A stretch of DNA of 64,000 nucleotides from contig CAVTIZ010000003.1 of NCBI GenBank assembly GCA_963735045.1, forward strand, positions 992,001 through 1,056,000. Direction: 5' to 3'. Positions 25,183 to 32,995 of the stretch are shown here, in pieces; position 1 is the stretch's first letter, and every line of letters starts with the position of its first letter. Under the pieces are notes generated by a model that saw nothing but the letters and a program-made list of their open reading frames with translations, had not been told where the DNA came from and ran no database searches. This stretch comes from Salsipaludibacter sp963735045. GTDB lineage: Bacteria > Actinomycetota > Nitriliruptoria > Nitriliruptorales > Nitriliruptoraceae. A program made the position numbers and the translations under genes.

Positions 25183-26016
25183 GTGGCCGAGAGCTTCCTG
25201 ATCGCCCTCCGGGAGGGTTTCGAGGCGGCACTGATCGTGTCGATCGTGCTGGCGGTGGTGGCCCGTGGCGGACGCCGACCACGCCGAGCGGTGTGGGCCG
25301 GCGTCGGTGCGGCCGCCGTCGTGTCGCTGGTCGCCGGTGTGGGCCTGCGAACCTGGACCAACGGGCTGGAGGGGGATGCCCGTCTGCGGGTGTTCGCGCT
25401 GATCGCGTTCGCCGCTGCCGGCATGCTGACCTGGATGGTGTTCTGGATGCGCGGTCACGTCGCGGGGATGACCTCGGCGCTGCGCGAGGACACCGCGGCG
25501 GCGATCGGGGCCGGTTCCCTGCTGGGCCTGGCCGGTGTCACCTTCGTGGCCGTCCTCCGCGAGGGCCTGGAGACGGCGCTGTTCCTGGTCGCGGCGGCCA
25601 CGGCCGCCGACGGTCGACAGGTGGTGCTCGGCACGGCGGCGGGCCTGGCGCTGGCCGCCGCGCTGGGCTGGATGGTCCACGCCAGCAGTCGGCGGCTGCC
25701 GATGCGTGCCTTCTTCACGACCACGGGCATCCTGCTGATCGTGTTCGCGGCCGGCCTGGTGGCTCGGGGCGTGCAGTTCCTGCAGGCCGCTGGTGACCTG
25801 GGCAGCCTCGACATGGCCGCCTACGACCTCACCAACGTGTCGTGGCTCACGATCCAGACCCAGGTCGGACGGTTCCTCGCGGGCATCTTCGGCTGGGATC
25901 CGCGGCCCTCCGTGGAGCAGGTCGAGGTCTACCTGCTGTACCTGGTGCCGGTCGTGCTGGCGTTCCTGTGGCCGATGCTGCGCGAGCAGGTTCGCCACGC
26001 CCCACGGGGAGCCTGA
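25183..26016 (+). CDS. FTR1-type high-affinity iron permease
   Basis: A 277-residue membrane protein of the FTR1/EfeU family with about seven helices. Two REGxE motifs that bind iron are present: REGFE at residues 10-14 and REGLE at 125-129. The GTG at 25183 sets the usual N-terminus just ahead of the first motif. No EfeO or EfeB partner follows, so the permease stands alone here. An iron-box-like sequence lies upstream. Confidence 0.9.
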   Translation: MAESFLIALREGFEAALIVSIVLAVVARGGRRPRRAVWAGVGAAAVVSLVAGVGLRTWTNGLEGDARLRVFALIAFAAAGMLTWMVFWMRGHVAGMTSALREDTAAAIGAGSLLGLAGVTFVAVLREGLETALFLVAAATAADGRQVVLGTAAGLALAAALGWMVHASSRRLPMRAFFTTTGILLIVFAAGLVARGVQFLQAAGDLGSLDMAAYDLTNVSWLTIQTQVGRFLAGIFGWDPRPSVEQVEVYLLYLVPVVLAFLWPMLREQVRHAPRGA

Positions 26017-26038
26017 AGGGGCCACCACGGCCCGCCGA

Positions 26039-26044
26039 TAGGCT
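26039..26044 (+). promoter_or_regulatory. -10 element for glyS-aroA
   Basis: TAGGCT, 74 bases before the glyS GTG at 26119. The leader holds no T-box-like specifier structure that I can see. Confidence 0.4.
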
Positions 26045-26118
26045 CGTCGGTCGACGTGCCCGCCGGCCAGGGGGGCACGCGCGCGAGTCCCCGCCGAGCC
26101 CGTCCGAGGTCCCCCATC

Positions 26119-27567
26119 GTGTCCGCAGACCCCACCTCCGGCACCGCCCCCGATGCCGCCACGCCCGACGTCGACCCGTCCGTGACGGGTGACGCCGGCG
26201 AGCCGAGCAACACCACCGAGCTCGCCACGATCGTCGAGTTGTGCAAGCGTCGTGGCATCATCTTCCCGACCGCCGAGATCTACGGCGGCGTGCGTGCCAC
26301 CTGGGACTACGGCCCGTTGGGCGTCGAGCTCAAGGAGAACGTCAAGCGGCAGTGGTGGCGGACCATGGTGCAACTGCGTGACGACATCGTGGGCATGGAA
26401 CAGGCCGTGCTCGGGCCGTCGCAGGTGTGGGAGGCCTCGGGCCACCTCGCCAACTTCTCCGATCCCCTGGTGGAGTGCGCGTCGTGCCACCAACGGTTCC
26501 GCGAGGACCACCTGCGTGAGGCCCAGTTCGGAGACGAGCGAGCGGCTGGCGACCTCACCTGTCCCAACTGCGGGGCGACGGCCTTCGGTGACGCGCGCAA
26601 CTTCAACCTCATGTTCAAGACCCATTCGGGGCCCATCGAGGACGACGCCAACGTGGTGTGGATGCGCCCGGAGACGGCCCAGGGCATGTTCGTGGACTTC
26701 GCGACCGTCCAACGGGCCAGTCGCAAGAAGCCGCCCTTCGGGATCGCCCAGATGGGCAAGTCGTTCCGCAACGAGATCACGCCGGGCAACTTCATCTTCC
26801 GCACCCGGGAGTTCGAGCAGATGGAGATGGAGTTCTTCGTCGAGCCCGGCACCGACGAGGACTGGCACCAGTACTGGATCGACGCCCGCACCGCGTGGTA
26901 CGTCGACCTCGGGATCCGCCCGGAGAACCTCCGCATCCGCGAGCACGACGACGACGAGCTGAGCCACTACGCCAAGCGCACCGTCGACGTCGAGTACTTC
27001 TTCGCCGACGAGTCGTTGGGCTGGAACGAACTGGAGGGGATCGCCAACCGGACCGACTTCGACCTGACGGCCCACGGCGAGGCGTCCGGCACGGACCTGT
27101 CCTACTACGACCAGGCCAACGAGCAGCGCTTCACGCCGTTCGTGATCGAGCCGGCCGCGGGGGCGACCCGCGCCACCCTGGCCTTCCTGCTGGACGCCTA
27201 CACCGTCGAGCAGGTGCCCGACGCCAAGGGCAACCTGCAGGAGCGCACCGTGCTGCGCCTGGACCCGCGGCTGGCCCCGTACAAGGTCGCCGTGCTGCCG
27301 CTGTCGAAGAAGGACGAGCTGCGGCCGACGGCACGCGAGGTGTTCGACCTGGTCAAGGTCGAGTGGATGGCCGACTACGACGAGACCCAGTCCATCGGCC
27401 GTCGCTACCGCCGGCACGACGAGATCGGGACCCCGTTGTGCATCACCGTCGACTTCGACACCATCGACGACCGGGCCGTCACCGTCCGCGACCGCGACAC
27501 CATGGAGCAGGACCGGGTGGCCATCGAGGACCTGGTCGCGTACCTGTCGGCCCGCCTGCCGCGATGA
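26119..27567 (+). CDS. glyS: Glycyl-tRNA synthetase, homodimeric type
   Basis: A 482-residue class II synthetase of the eukaryote-like homodimeric type usual in Actinobacteria. Motif 1 region reads YGGVRATWDYGPLG, motif 2 FRNEITPGNFIFRTREFEQMEMEFF, and motif 3 EPAAGATRATLAFLLDAY; CASCH and CPNCG form the inserted zinc site. It charges tRNA-Gly. A GTG 21 codons upstream would add an Arg-rich stretch; 26119 has GAGGT ahead of it. Its stop overlaps the aroA start by ATGA. Confidence 0.95.
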   Translation: MSADPTSGTAPDAATPDVDPSVTGDAGEPSNTTELATIVELCKRRGIIFPTAEIYGGVRATWDYGPLGVELKENVKRQWWRTMVQLRDDIVGMEQAVLGPSQVWEASGHLANFSDPLVECASCHQRFREDHLREAQFGDERAAGDLTCPNCGATAFGDARNFNLMFKTHSGPIEDDANVVWMRPETAQGMFVDFATVQRASRKKPPFGIAQMGKSFRNEITPGNFIFRTREFEQMEMEFFVEPGTDEDWHQYWIDARTAWYVDLGIRPENLRIREHDDDELSHYAKRTVDVEYFFADESLGWNELEGIANRTDFDLTAHGEASGTDLSYYDQANEQRFTPFVIEPAAGATRATLAFLLDAYTVEQVPDAKGNLQERTVLRLDPRLAPYKVAVLPLSKKDELRPTAREVFDLVKVEWMADYDETQSIGRRYRRHDEIGTPLCITVDFDTIDDRAVTVRDRDTMEQDRVAIEDLVAYLSARLPR

Positions 27568-28898
27568 CCGCCGGGTCGCCGTGGGGCGACGTCACCGGGC
27601 GGGACTCGGTCGCGGTCGGGATGCCGCCGCGGCCGCCCGTGGGGCGCGTGGTCGTGCCCGGATCGAAGTCGCTGACCAACCGGGCGCTGCTGCTGGCGGC
27701 GCTGGCCCACGGTCGCTCCCGGCTCACCGGCGCCCTGGATGCCGAGGACACGCGCCTGATGGTCGCGGCGCTGCGTCGCCTGGGCGTGACCGTGGCCACC
27801 ACCGACGACGCCACCACCGTGGACGTGATCGGCGTGGGGGGTCGCTTCACGACCCTCGAGCAGCCACACGAGTTCGTGGACGTGGGCACGTCCGGGACGG
27901 TGTCGCGCTTCCTCGGGGCCGTCATCGCCGGCTCGGCCGTGGTCGCGACGCTGGACGGGACCCCGCGGATGCGCGAGCGGCCCATGGCCCAGCTGCTGGA
28001 CGTCCTGGCCGCCCAGGGGACCGGGCTCGACCACCACGGCGACCCGGGCTTCCTGCCCGTGACACTGCGGGGTGCGCACCTGGCCGGTGGTGAGGTGGCC
28101 CTGGACGAGCCGGCCTCGTCCCAGATCGTGTCGGCCCTGGTGCTGTCGGCCCTGGTGGCCGACGCCCCCACACGGATCGTGCTGCGCGAGGGCACGCCGG
28201 CTCGTCCCTACGTGGACATGACCCTGGCCACCGTGGTCGGGTTCGGGGGCAGTGCCGCCTGGGTCGACGACGACGTCATCGCCGTCGAACCCGGTGTTCC
28301 CCACGCACGCGACTGGGCGGTGGAACCGGACGCGTCGGCCGCGACCTACGCGTGGGCCCTGGCGGCCCGACACCGCGGGGACGTGACCGTGGACGGGCTG
28401 GGACCCCGGTCGCTGCAGGGCGACGTGGGCTTCGTCGACGTCCTGGCCGCGATGGGCGCGGACGTGGAGGTGGCCACCGACCATGTTCGGGTCGTCGGTG
28501 GCGGCGACCTGCGGGGCGTCGACGTCGACCTCACGACCATGCCGGATCCCGGCCTGACGCTGGCCGCCCTGGCCGTGCACGCCCGGGGCGAGACCCGCAT
28601 CCGGGGGGTGGCCGTGCACCGTCACCATGAGACCGACCGCATCTCGGCGGCCGCCACGGAGTTGCGCCGAATGGGTGCCAGCGTGGTCGAGCACGACGAC
28701 GGACTCGACATCGTGCCCCCCCGACGTCCGGTGGCCGGCGTGGCCATCGACACCTATCGGGACCACCGGATGGCGATGGCGTTCGGGCTGCTCGGCGACG
28801 TCGTGGTCAACGACCCCGGCTGCGTGGCCAAGACCTGGCCCGGCTACTTCGCGTTCCTGTCACGCTTCGGCATGCTGCCCGCGACCGGGCCGGCCTGA
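27564..28898 (+). CDS. aroA: 3-phosphoshikimate 1-carboxyvinyltransferase (EPSP synthase)
   Basis: A 444-residue enzyme of the shikimate pathway, joining shikimate 3-phosphate and PEP. PGSKSLTNRALLLAALA holds the conserved Lys and Ser-Asn-Arg; DVGTSGTVSRFL and IDTYRDHRMAMAFGLLG are the other family signatures; the TSGT...R block is of the common class I-like form with Thr-Ser-Gly-Thr in place of the usual GNAGT, typical of the actinobacterial branch. Translationally coupled to glyS, an unusual functional pairing. Confidence 0.94.
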   Translation: MTAGSPWGDVTGRDSVAVGMPPRPPVGRVVVPGSKSLTNRALLLAALAHGRSRLTGALDAEDTRLMVAALRRLGVTVATTDDATTVDVIGVGGRFTTLEQPHEFVDVGTSGTVSRFLGAVIAGSAVVATLDGTPRMRERPMAQLLDVLAAQGTGLDHHGDPGFLPVTLRGAHLAGGEVALDEPASSQIVSALVLSALVADAPTRIVLREGTPARPYVDMTLATVVGFGGSAAWVDDDVIAVEPGVPHARDWAVEPDASAATYAWALAARHRGDVTVDGLGPRSLQGDVGFVDVLAAMGADVEVATDHVRVVGGGDLRGVDVDLTTMPDPGLTLAALAVHARGETRIRGVAVHRHHETDRISAAATELRRMGASVVEHDDGLDIVPPRRPVAGVAIDTYRDHRMAMAFGLLGDVVVNDPGCVAKTWPGYFAFLSRFGMLPATGPA

Positions 28899-28917
28899 CC
28901 GGTCGACGCCGCGTGGG

Positions 28918-29403
28918 TCAGTCGGTGAGCAGGGCCGGGGACGCGCCCCGGACCCCCAAGGAGGCCAGCAGGTGGCCGACGGCGCGAGGCATCCCGCCGT
29001 ACGCGGCGTGCGCCGCGGGCGCCTCCACCGCGGTGTGCAGGGTCGCGATGTAGTCGGCGGTGCCGCACAGGGTCAGGGCGGCCGCGACGGTGTCCAGGTC
29101 GTGGGCGACGTCGCCGGCGCGCCGACGCGCGTCCAGCCACTCGGCGAGTTCCAGCATGGGCAGCTGCGGTCCCAGTCCGGTGGCGGCCGACATCGGTCGG
29201 TGGGCACGGCCCAGTTCGACGTCGGTCAACAACAGTGCGTGCAGCGTCTGTGCCACCCGGGAGTAGTCCACGGCGGCCTGGAAGACCGTCGCGAACCAGA
29301 CCCGGAAGTCCTTGGTCTCGTCGTCCATGGCGCGCCGCAGCACCTGGAGCTCTTCGAGTCCCTCCAGGTGGCGTCCGAGCACACGTGCATCGCGGTGCGG
29401 CAC
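28918..29403 (-). CDS. Hypothetical protein
   Basis: About 161 residues, mainly helical (VWFATVFQAAVDYSRVAQTLHALLL; DLDTVAAALTLCGTADYIATLHTAV). No family recognised, no membrane segment. The GTG at 29403 was chosen because GGGGG lies just ahead and a TACCGT -10 is 31 bases upstream; an earlier GTG at 29433 would start before the expected transcript start. It converges on aroA. Confidence 0.55.
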   Translation of the reverse strand: MPHRDARVLGRHLEGLEELQVLRRAMDDETKDFRVWFATVFQAAVDYSRVAQTLHALLLTDVELGRAHRPMSAATGLGPQLPMLELAEWLDARRRAGDVAHDLDTVAAALTLCGTADYIATLHTAVEAPAAHAAYGGMPRAVGHLLASLGVRGASPALLTD

Positions 29404-29434
29404 GATCCCCCCGATCGATGGTCCAGCCCCCACA

Positions 29435-29440
29435 ACGGTA
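29435..29440 (-). promoter_or_regulatory. -10 element for the hypothetical gene
   Basis: TACCGT on the minus strand, 31 bases before the GTG at 29403. Confidence 0.4.
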
Positions 29441-29569
29441 GGTTGCCACCGGTGCGGGCCCGTGGGACGGGCGTCCCGATCGGGGGGGTCCCCAGCCCCG
29501 AAGGCCCACGCGGGCTCCTCGGGTCGACCACCCGCACGAGCGTTGGCGGGTGGCGGGGAGGCGTCGGCC

Positions 29570-29923
29570 TCAGGGGAGCCGCTCGGACCACGGGTTGGGG
29601 TGGTCGCCCGGACCGTCGCCGGTGGTCGGTCCCGGCCCTCGATCGGAATCGGCCGTGCGCCGCCCGACCATGATCCGGACGTCGGACTCGATCGCCGCGA
29701 TGCGGGCCAGGACGCCCATCATCGCCAGCAGCAGGAAGGCGGCGATCATCAGCAGCGACCCCACGCCGAAGGTGAGGACCCACACGGCCACGGCGAAGGC
29801 CGTGTCGCCGGCGCGGTACAGCACCACCCCGGCCACCACGCCCACCGCACCGGCCGCGTAGGCCAGCGTGCGTGCCACGGCTGCCGCGCCGCGCAGGTCG
29901 CGTGGGGTGGGGACGTCCTCCAT
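29570..29923 (-). CDS. Hypothetical two-helix membrane protein
   Basis: A 117-residue protein with two membrane helices (about residues 20-40 and 47-73) and a short polar tail ending in Gly/Pro/Asp. No family recognised. GGAAGGGG precedes the ATG. It is divergent from ino1. The gap between its stop and the previous hypothetical gene (29404-29569) shows nothing beyond that gene's -10 element. Confidence 0.6.
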   Translation of the reverse strand: MEDVPTPRDLRGAAAVARTLAYAAGAVGVVAGVVLYRAGDTAFAVAVWVLTFGVGSLLMIAAFLLLAMMGVLARIAAIESDVRIMVGRRTADSDRGPGPTTGDGPGDHPNPWSERLP

Positions 29924-30064
29924 GGCTGGCCCCTTCCGGGTGGGCTCGGATCCCGACGACCTCGGCATGCCCGAGGGGTGCGGCTCGCCTGGTGCTCGGG
30001 AACGCAGGGGACCACGTCGACCCGGCCGTGTCACGCCCGCGCCGGCCGGCAGCGACGGTGCGGC

Positions 30065-30070
30065 TATCGT
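30065..30070 (+). promoter_or_regulatory. -10 element for ino1
   Basis: TATCGT, 30 bases before the GTG at 30101. Confidence 0.45.
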
Positions 30071-30100
30071 GGGGGTGATCCAGACCACCGTGGAGGCCTC

Positions 30101-31435
30101 GTGTCCGCATCGCCACCCACCCCGACGGTTGCGCCCGCCGAGGGCCGACTGGGGGTCCTGTGCGTCGGCCTCGGTGCCGTCACCACCACCCTGCTGGCCG
30201 GCGTCGAGCTGGCCCGCAAGGGCATCGCCGAGCCGTTCGGATCGGTCACCCAGATGGGCACGGTGCGGCTGGGCAAGCGCACTGACGACCGGACCCCGCT
30301 GGTCAAGGACTTCGTCCCGCTGGCCGACCTCGACGACCTGGTGTTCGGCGCCTGGGACGTCTACCCCGACGACGCCTACGTGTCGGCCACCAAGGCCGGC
30401 GTGCTGGAGGCCCACCGCCACCTCGAGCCGATCGGGGACTTCCTGCGGGGCATCGAGCCCCAACAGGCCGCCTTCGACCACGACTACGTCAAGCGACTCG
30501 ACGGCCAGCACGTCAAGGCCGGCACCCGACGCCAGATGGCCGAGGCCATCCGGGCCGACATCCGTGCCTTCCGCGAGCGTGAGGAGGTCGACCGCCTCGT
30601 CATGATCTGGGCGGCGTCCACGGAGGTCTACACCGAGCCCTCCGCCGTCCACCTCGACCTGGACGCCTTCGAGGCCGGCCTGGACGCCGACGACCCCGCC
30701 ATCGCGCCGTCCATGCTGTATGCCTGGGCAGCCCTCAAGGAGGGGATCCCGTTCGCCAACGGGGCCCCCAACCTCACCCTGGACATCCCGGCGCTGAAGG
30801 GCCTGGCCGACGCCAACGGCGTCCCGATCGCGGGCAAGGACTTCAAGACCGGCCAGACGCTGGTCAAGACCGCCCTGGCACCGATGTTCAAGGCGCGGAT
30901 GCTGGGCGTGCGCGGATGGTTCTCGTCCAACATCCTGGGCAACCGTGACGGGGCCGTGCTGGACGACCCGGACAACTTCAAGTCCAAGGAGGTGTCGAAG
31001 CTGGGGGTGCTCGAGCACATCCTGCAGCCCGACCTGTACCCCGCGTTGTACGAGGACATGTACCACAAGGTCCGGATCAACTACTACCCGCCCCGGGGCG
31101 ACGACAAGGAGGGGTGGGACAACATCGACCTGTTCGGGTGGCTCGGCTACGACATGCAGCTCAAGGTCGACTTCCTGTGCAAGGACTCGATCCTGGCCGC
31201 CCCGCTGGCGCTGGACCTCGTGCTGTTCCTCGACCTCGCGCAACGGTCCGGGATGTCGGGCATCCAGGAGTGGCTGTCGTTCTACTTCAAGGACCCGCAG
31301 GTGGCGCCGGGGCTGTACCCCGAACACGACCTGTTCATCCAGCTCACCAAGCTCAAGAACACCCTGCGCCACCTGATGGGCGAGGAAGCCATCACCCACC
31401 TCGGCACCGAGTACTACGAGGGCATCCCCGACTAG
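30101..31435 (+). CDS. ino1: Inositol-3-phosphate synthase
   Basis: A 444-residue myo-inositol-1-phosphate synthase. It converts glucose 6-phosphate to inositol 3-phosphate with NAD as bound cofactor. Visible signatures: VGLGAVTTTLLAG (NAD loop), AGKDFKTGQTLVKTALAPMF with the catalytic Lys, GWFSSNILGNRDG, and SKLGVLEHIL. Length exceeds the 360-residue mycobacterial form and is closer to the longer type. It provides inositol for phosphatidylinositol and possibly mycothiol, typical of Actinobacteria. GGAGG lies ahead of the GTG start. Confidence 0.94.
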   Translation: MSASPPTPTVAPAEGRLGVLCVGLGAVTTTLLAGVELARKGIAEPFGSVTQMGTVRLGKRTDDRTPLVKDFVPLADLDDLVFGAWDVYPDDAYVSATKAGVLEAHRHLEPIGDFLRGIEPQQAAFDHDYVKRLDGQHVKAGTRRQMAEAIRADIRAFREREEVDRLVMIWAASTEVYTEPSAVHLDLDAFEAGLDADDPAIAPSMLYAWAALKEGIPFANGAPNLTLDIPALKGLADANGVPIAGKDFKTGQTLVKTALAPMFKARMLGVRGWFSSNILGNRDGAVLDDPDNFKSKEVSKLGVLEHILQPDLYPALYEDMYHKVRINYYPPRGDDKEGWDNIDLFGWLGYDMQLKVDFLCKDSILAAPLALDLVLFLDLAQRSGMSGIQEWLSFYFKDPQVAPGLYPEHDLFIQLTKLKNTLRHLMGEEAITHLGTEYYEGIPD

Positions 31436-31474
31436 CACCCGTCGCCCCGGAGAGCGAGACGCCAGGGCTCGGAG

Positions 31475-31627
31475 TCAGCGCCGCCCGCCGCGTCGGCCCT
31501 GGCGCCGGTCCTGGCGCCGATCGACGCCGTTGGAGACGACCTTGGCGGTCCCGACGACCGCGGCCGTGCGTGCCACCGGCGCGCCGATGACTCCTCGTCG
31601 TGCTCGTCGTGCTCGTCGCAGAGGCAT
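31475..31627 (-). CDS. Small basic protein after the DUF6325 gene
   Basis: A 50-residue protein with an Arg-rich N-terminus, a short hydrophobic stretch (GVIGAPVARTAAVVGTAKVV) and an Arg/Gln/Gly-rich end. Such small proteins often follow DUF6325 or SHOCT-type genes; function unknown. It starts one base after the DUF6325 stop, so the two are coupled. Confidence 0.55.
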   Translation of the reverse strand: MPLRRARRARRGVIGAPVARTAAVVGTAKVVSNGVDRRQDRRQGRRGGRR

Positions 31628-31628
31628 G

Positions 31629-32111
31629 TCAGGCTCCTTCGTTCGCGTCGTCGGTCGGGTCTTCCTCGAGCTGGTCGAACTCGGCCTCCATCGAGGCAGC
31701 GATCGCCTGGATGGGAATGCGGCCGTTGGCGATGAGCTGTCCTCCCGAGCGGCGAACTGCGGAGGCGAACGGCGCGGCCCAGGCGTTCTCCCACACGACC
31801 ACGCCGGCGACGCTGCCGTTCTCCATCGCCTCGGCGAGATGCATGACGTCGTCGGCGGCGAGGATCTCCGCGATCTCGGTCTCGAGCATGCGCACGTCGT
31901 CTGCGCCATCCAGATCCTCGATCTCGAACGCGTCGATGGCGCCAGAGTCGTCCTTCTGCAGCACCAGCAGGTCGAGCAGTCGTATCGCGCCCTGGTCGGA
32001 AAGTGCGCGCAACTCGGCGGCCATCTCGCCGGTGAAGTTCTGGTGTCCGTGAGGGAACTCGACCACGAGGTAGTCCACCGGACCCATCTCGTCCATCTCG
32101 TCCACGGTCAT
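31629..32111 (-). CDS. DUF6325 family protein
   Basis: A 160-residue protein. GPVDYLVVEFP near the start and LLDLLVLQKDDSGAIDAFEIEDL are the family signature; later blocks are ETEIAEILAADDV and GVVVWENAWAAPFASAVRRSGGQLI. Function unknown; members are found with small basic or SHOCT proteins. Start at 32111 has GGAG 5 bases ahead; Met residues five and eight codons in are alternatives. Third-position GC is visibly lower here than in the flanking genes, which hints at transfer. Confidence 0.78.
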   Translation of the reverse strand: MTVDEMDEMGPVDYLVVEFPHGHQNFTGEMAAELRALSDQGAIRLLDLLVLQKDDSGAIDAFEIEDLDGADDVRMLETEIAEILAADDVMHLAEAMENGSVAGVVVWENAWAAPFASAVRRSGGQLIANGRIPIQAIAASMEAEFDQLEEDPTDDANEGA

Positions 32112-32277
32112 GGCTGCTCCGATGTCGTCGACCCGGCCATGTGGCGGGGCCATGTCCAGGATCGTGCCCGTGTCCGCGCCCGTCGTCGTCACCCATACCG
32201 GGTGATCGTCGGGCACCGCGGACCGACCCCCAGGCGCGACAACGCCAGGTGACTCCCAGGGCGGTCCGACGCACGAG

Positions 32278-32841
32278 CTCAGTCGAGCCCACTGGGACCA
32301 CGTGATCGACGTGAACCTCAACGGGGTCGTGAACGCGTTGCTGGCCGTCGACCCCGGGATGGTCGAGCGCGGATCGGGCCACGTCGCCGCGACCGCATCG
32401 GGTGCCGGACTCGTGGCCCCACCGTTCGTCACGGCCTACGCAGCCACCAAGCATGCCGTCGTGGGTCTGGCGCTGGGTCTTCGACCAGAAGCGGCCCGCC
32501 ATGGCGTGCGGGTCAGCGTGCTGTGCCCCGGTGCGGTCGAGACACCGATCCTCGACCGGCTGCCCGATGAGCAACTTCCCCCGACCCCGTCACCGCCCGT
32601 CACCGCTCGCGAGTACCGGACCCTGCTCGGCCAGCAACCAGTCGATGCCGACCGTTTCGCCCACGCCGCACTGCAGGCTGTTGGGCGCAACCGGGCGATC
32701 ATCGCGGTTCCAGCCCGGTCTCGAACGCTGTGGTACCTGAATCGCCTGTCTCCCTCGGTCACCGATCGCATCGCGACCGTGATTGCTCGTCGAGTGGATC
32801 GGCGACTGGTCCACGGACTCGCGTCGTGGCACCCGCGGTGA
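32278..32841 (+). pseudogene. 5'-truncated short-chain dehydrogenase
   Basis: The frame reads WDHVIDVNLNGVVNALL, GSGHVAATASGAGLV, Y-x3-K in TAYAATKHAVVG, and VSVLCPGAVETPIL, all from the middle and end of a classical SDR. The first 90 or so residues with the TGxxxGxG NAD-binding loop are missing: upstream the frame continues as Pro/Thr/Gly-rich sequence without SDR similarity and without a good start (first GTG at 32302). The active-site Ser, Tyr and Lys remain but a working NAD site does not. Likely a remnant. Confidence 0.75.
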
Positions 32842-32844
32842 CCT

Positions 32845-32865
32845 GGCGATGCCTTCGCCATCGCC
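32845..32865. terminator. Hairpin after the SDR remnant
   Basis: GGCGATG and CATCGCC pair perfectly over a 7-base loop, 4 bases after the SDR stop, in the gap before the converging M61 gene. Confidence 0.45.
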
Positions 32866-32995
32866 TGGTCGTGCCTGATCGAGCTGGGCCGTCGTCGGCG
32901 ATGGACCCGGCACCGTCGAGCCAGCGTGTCGATGTCGTCGACGGCGAGACCGGACACGGAGGCAGCCCCGCACCTCGACGGGGGCGTTGCGGTGG

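Noticed and set aside
26045..26118. Possible T-box leader before glyS
   Set aside because: The 75-base leader is too short and has no T-box core.
32302..32841. SDR annotated as a complete 179-residue enzyme from GTG 32302
   Set aside because: It lacks the NAD-binding loop, and SDR similarity begins before that GTG, so a truncated gene is the better reading.
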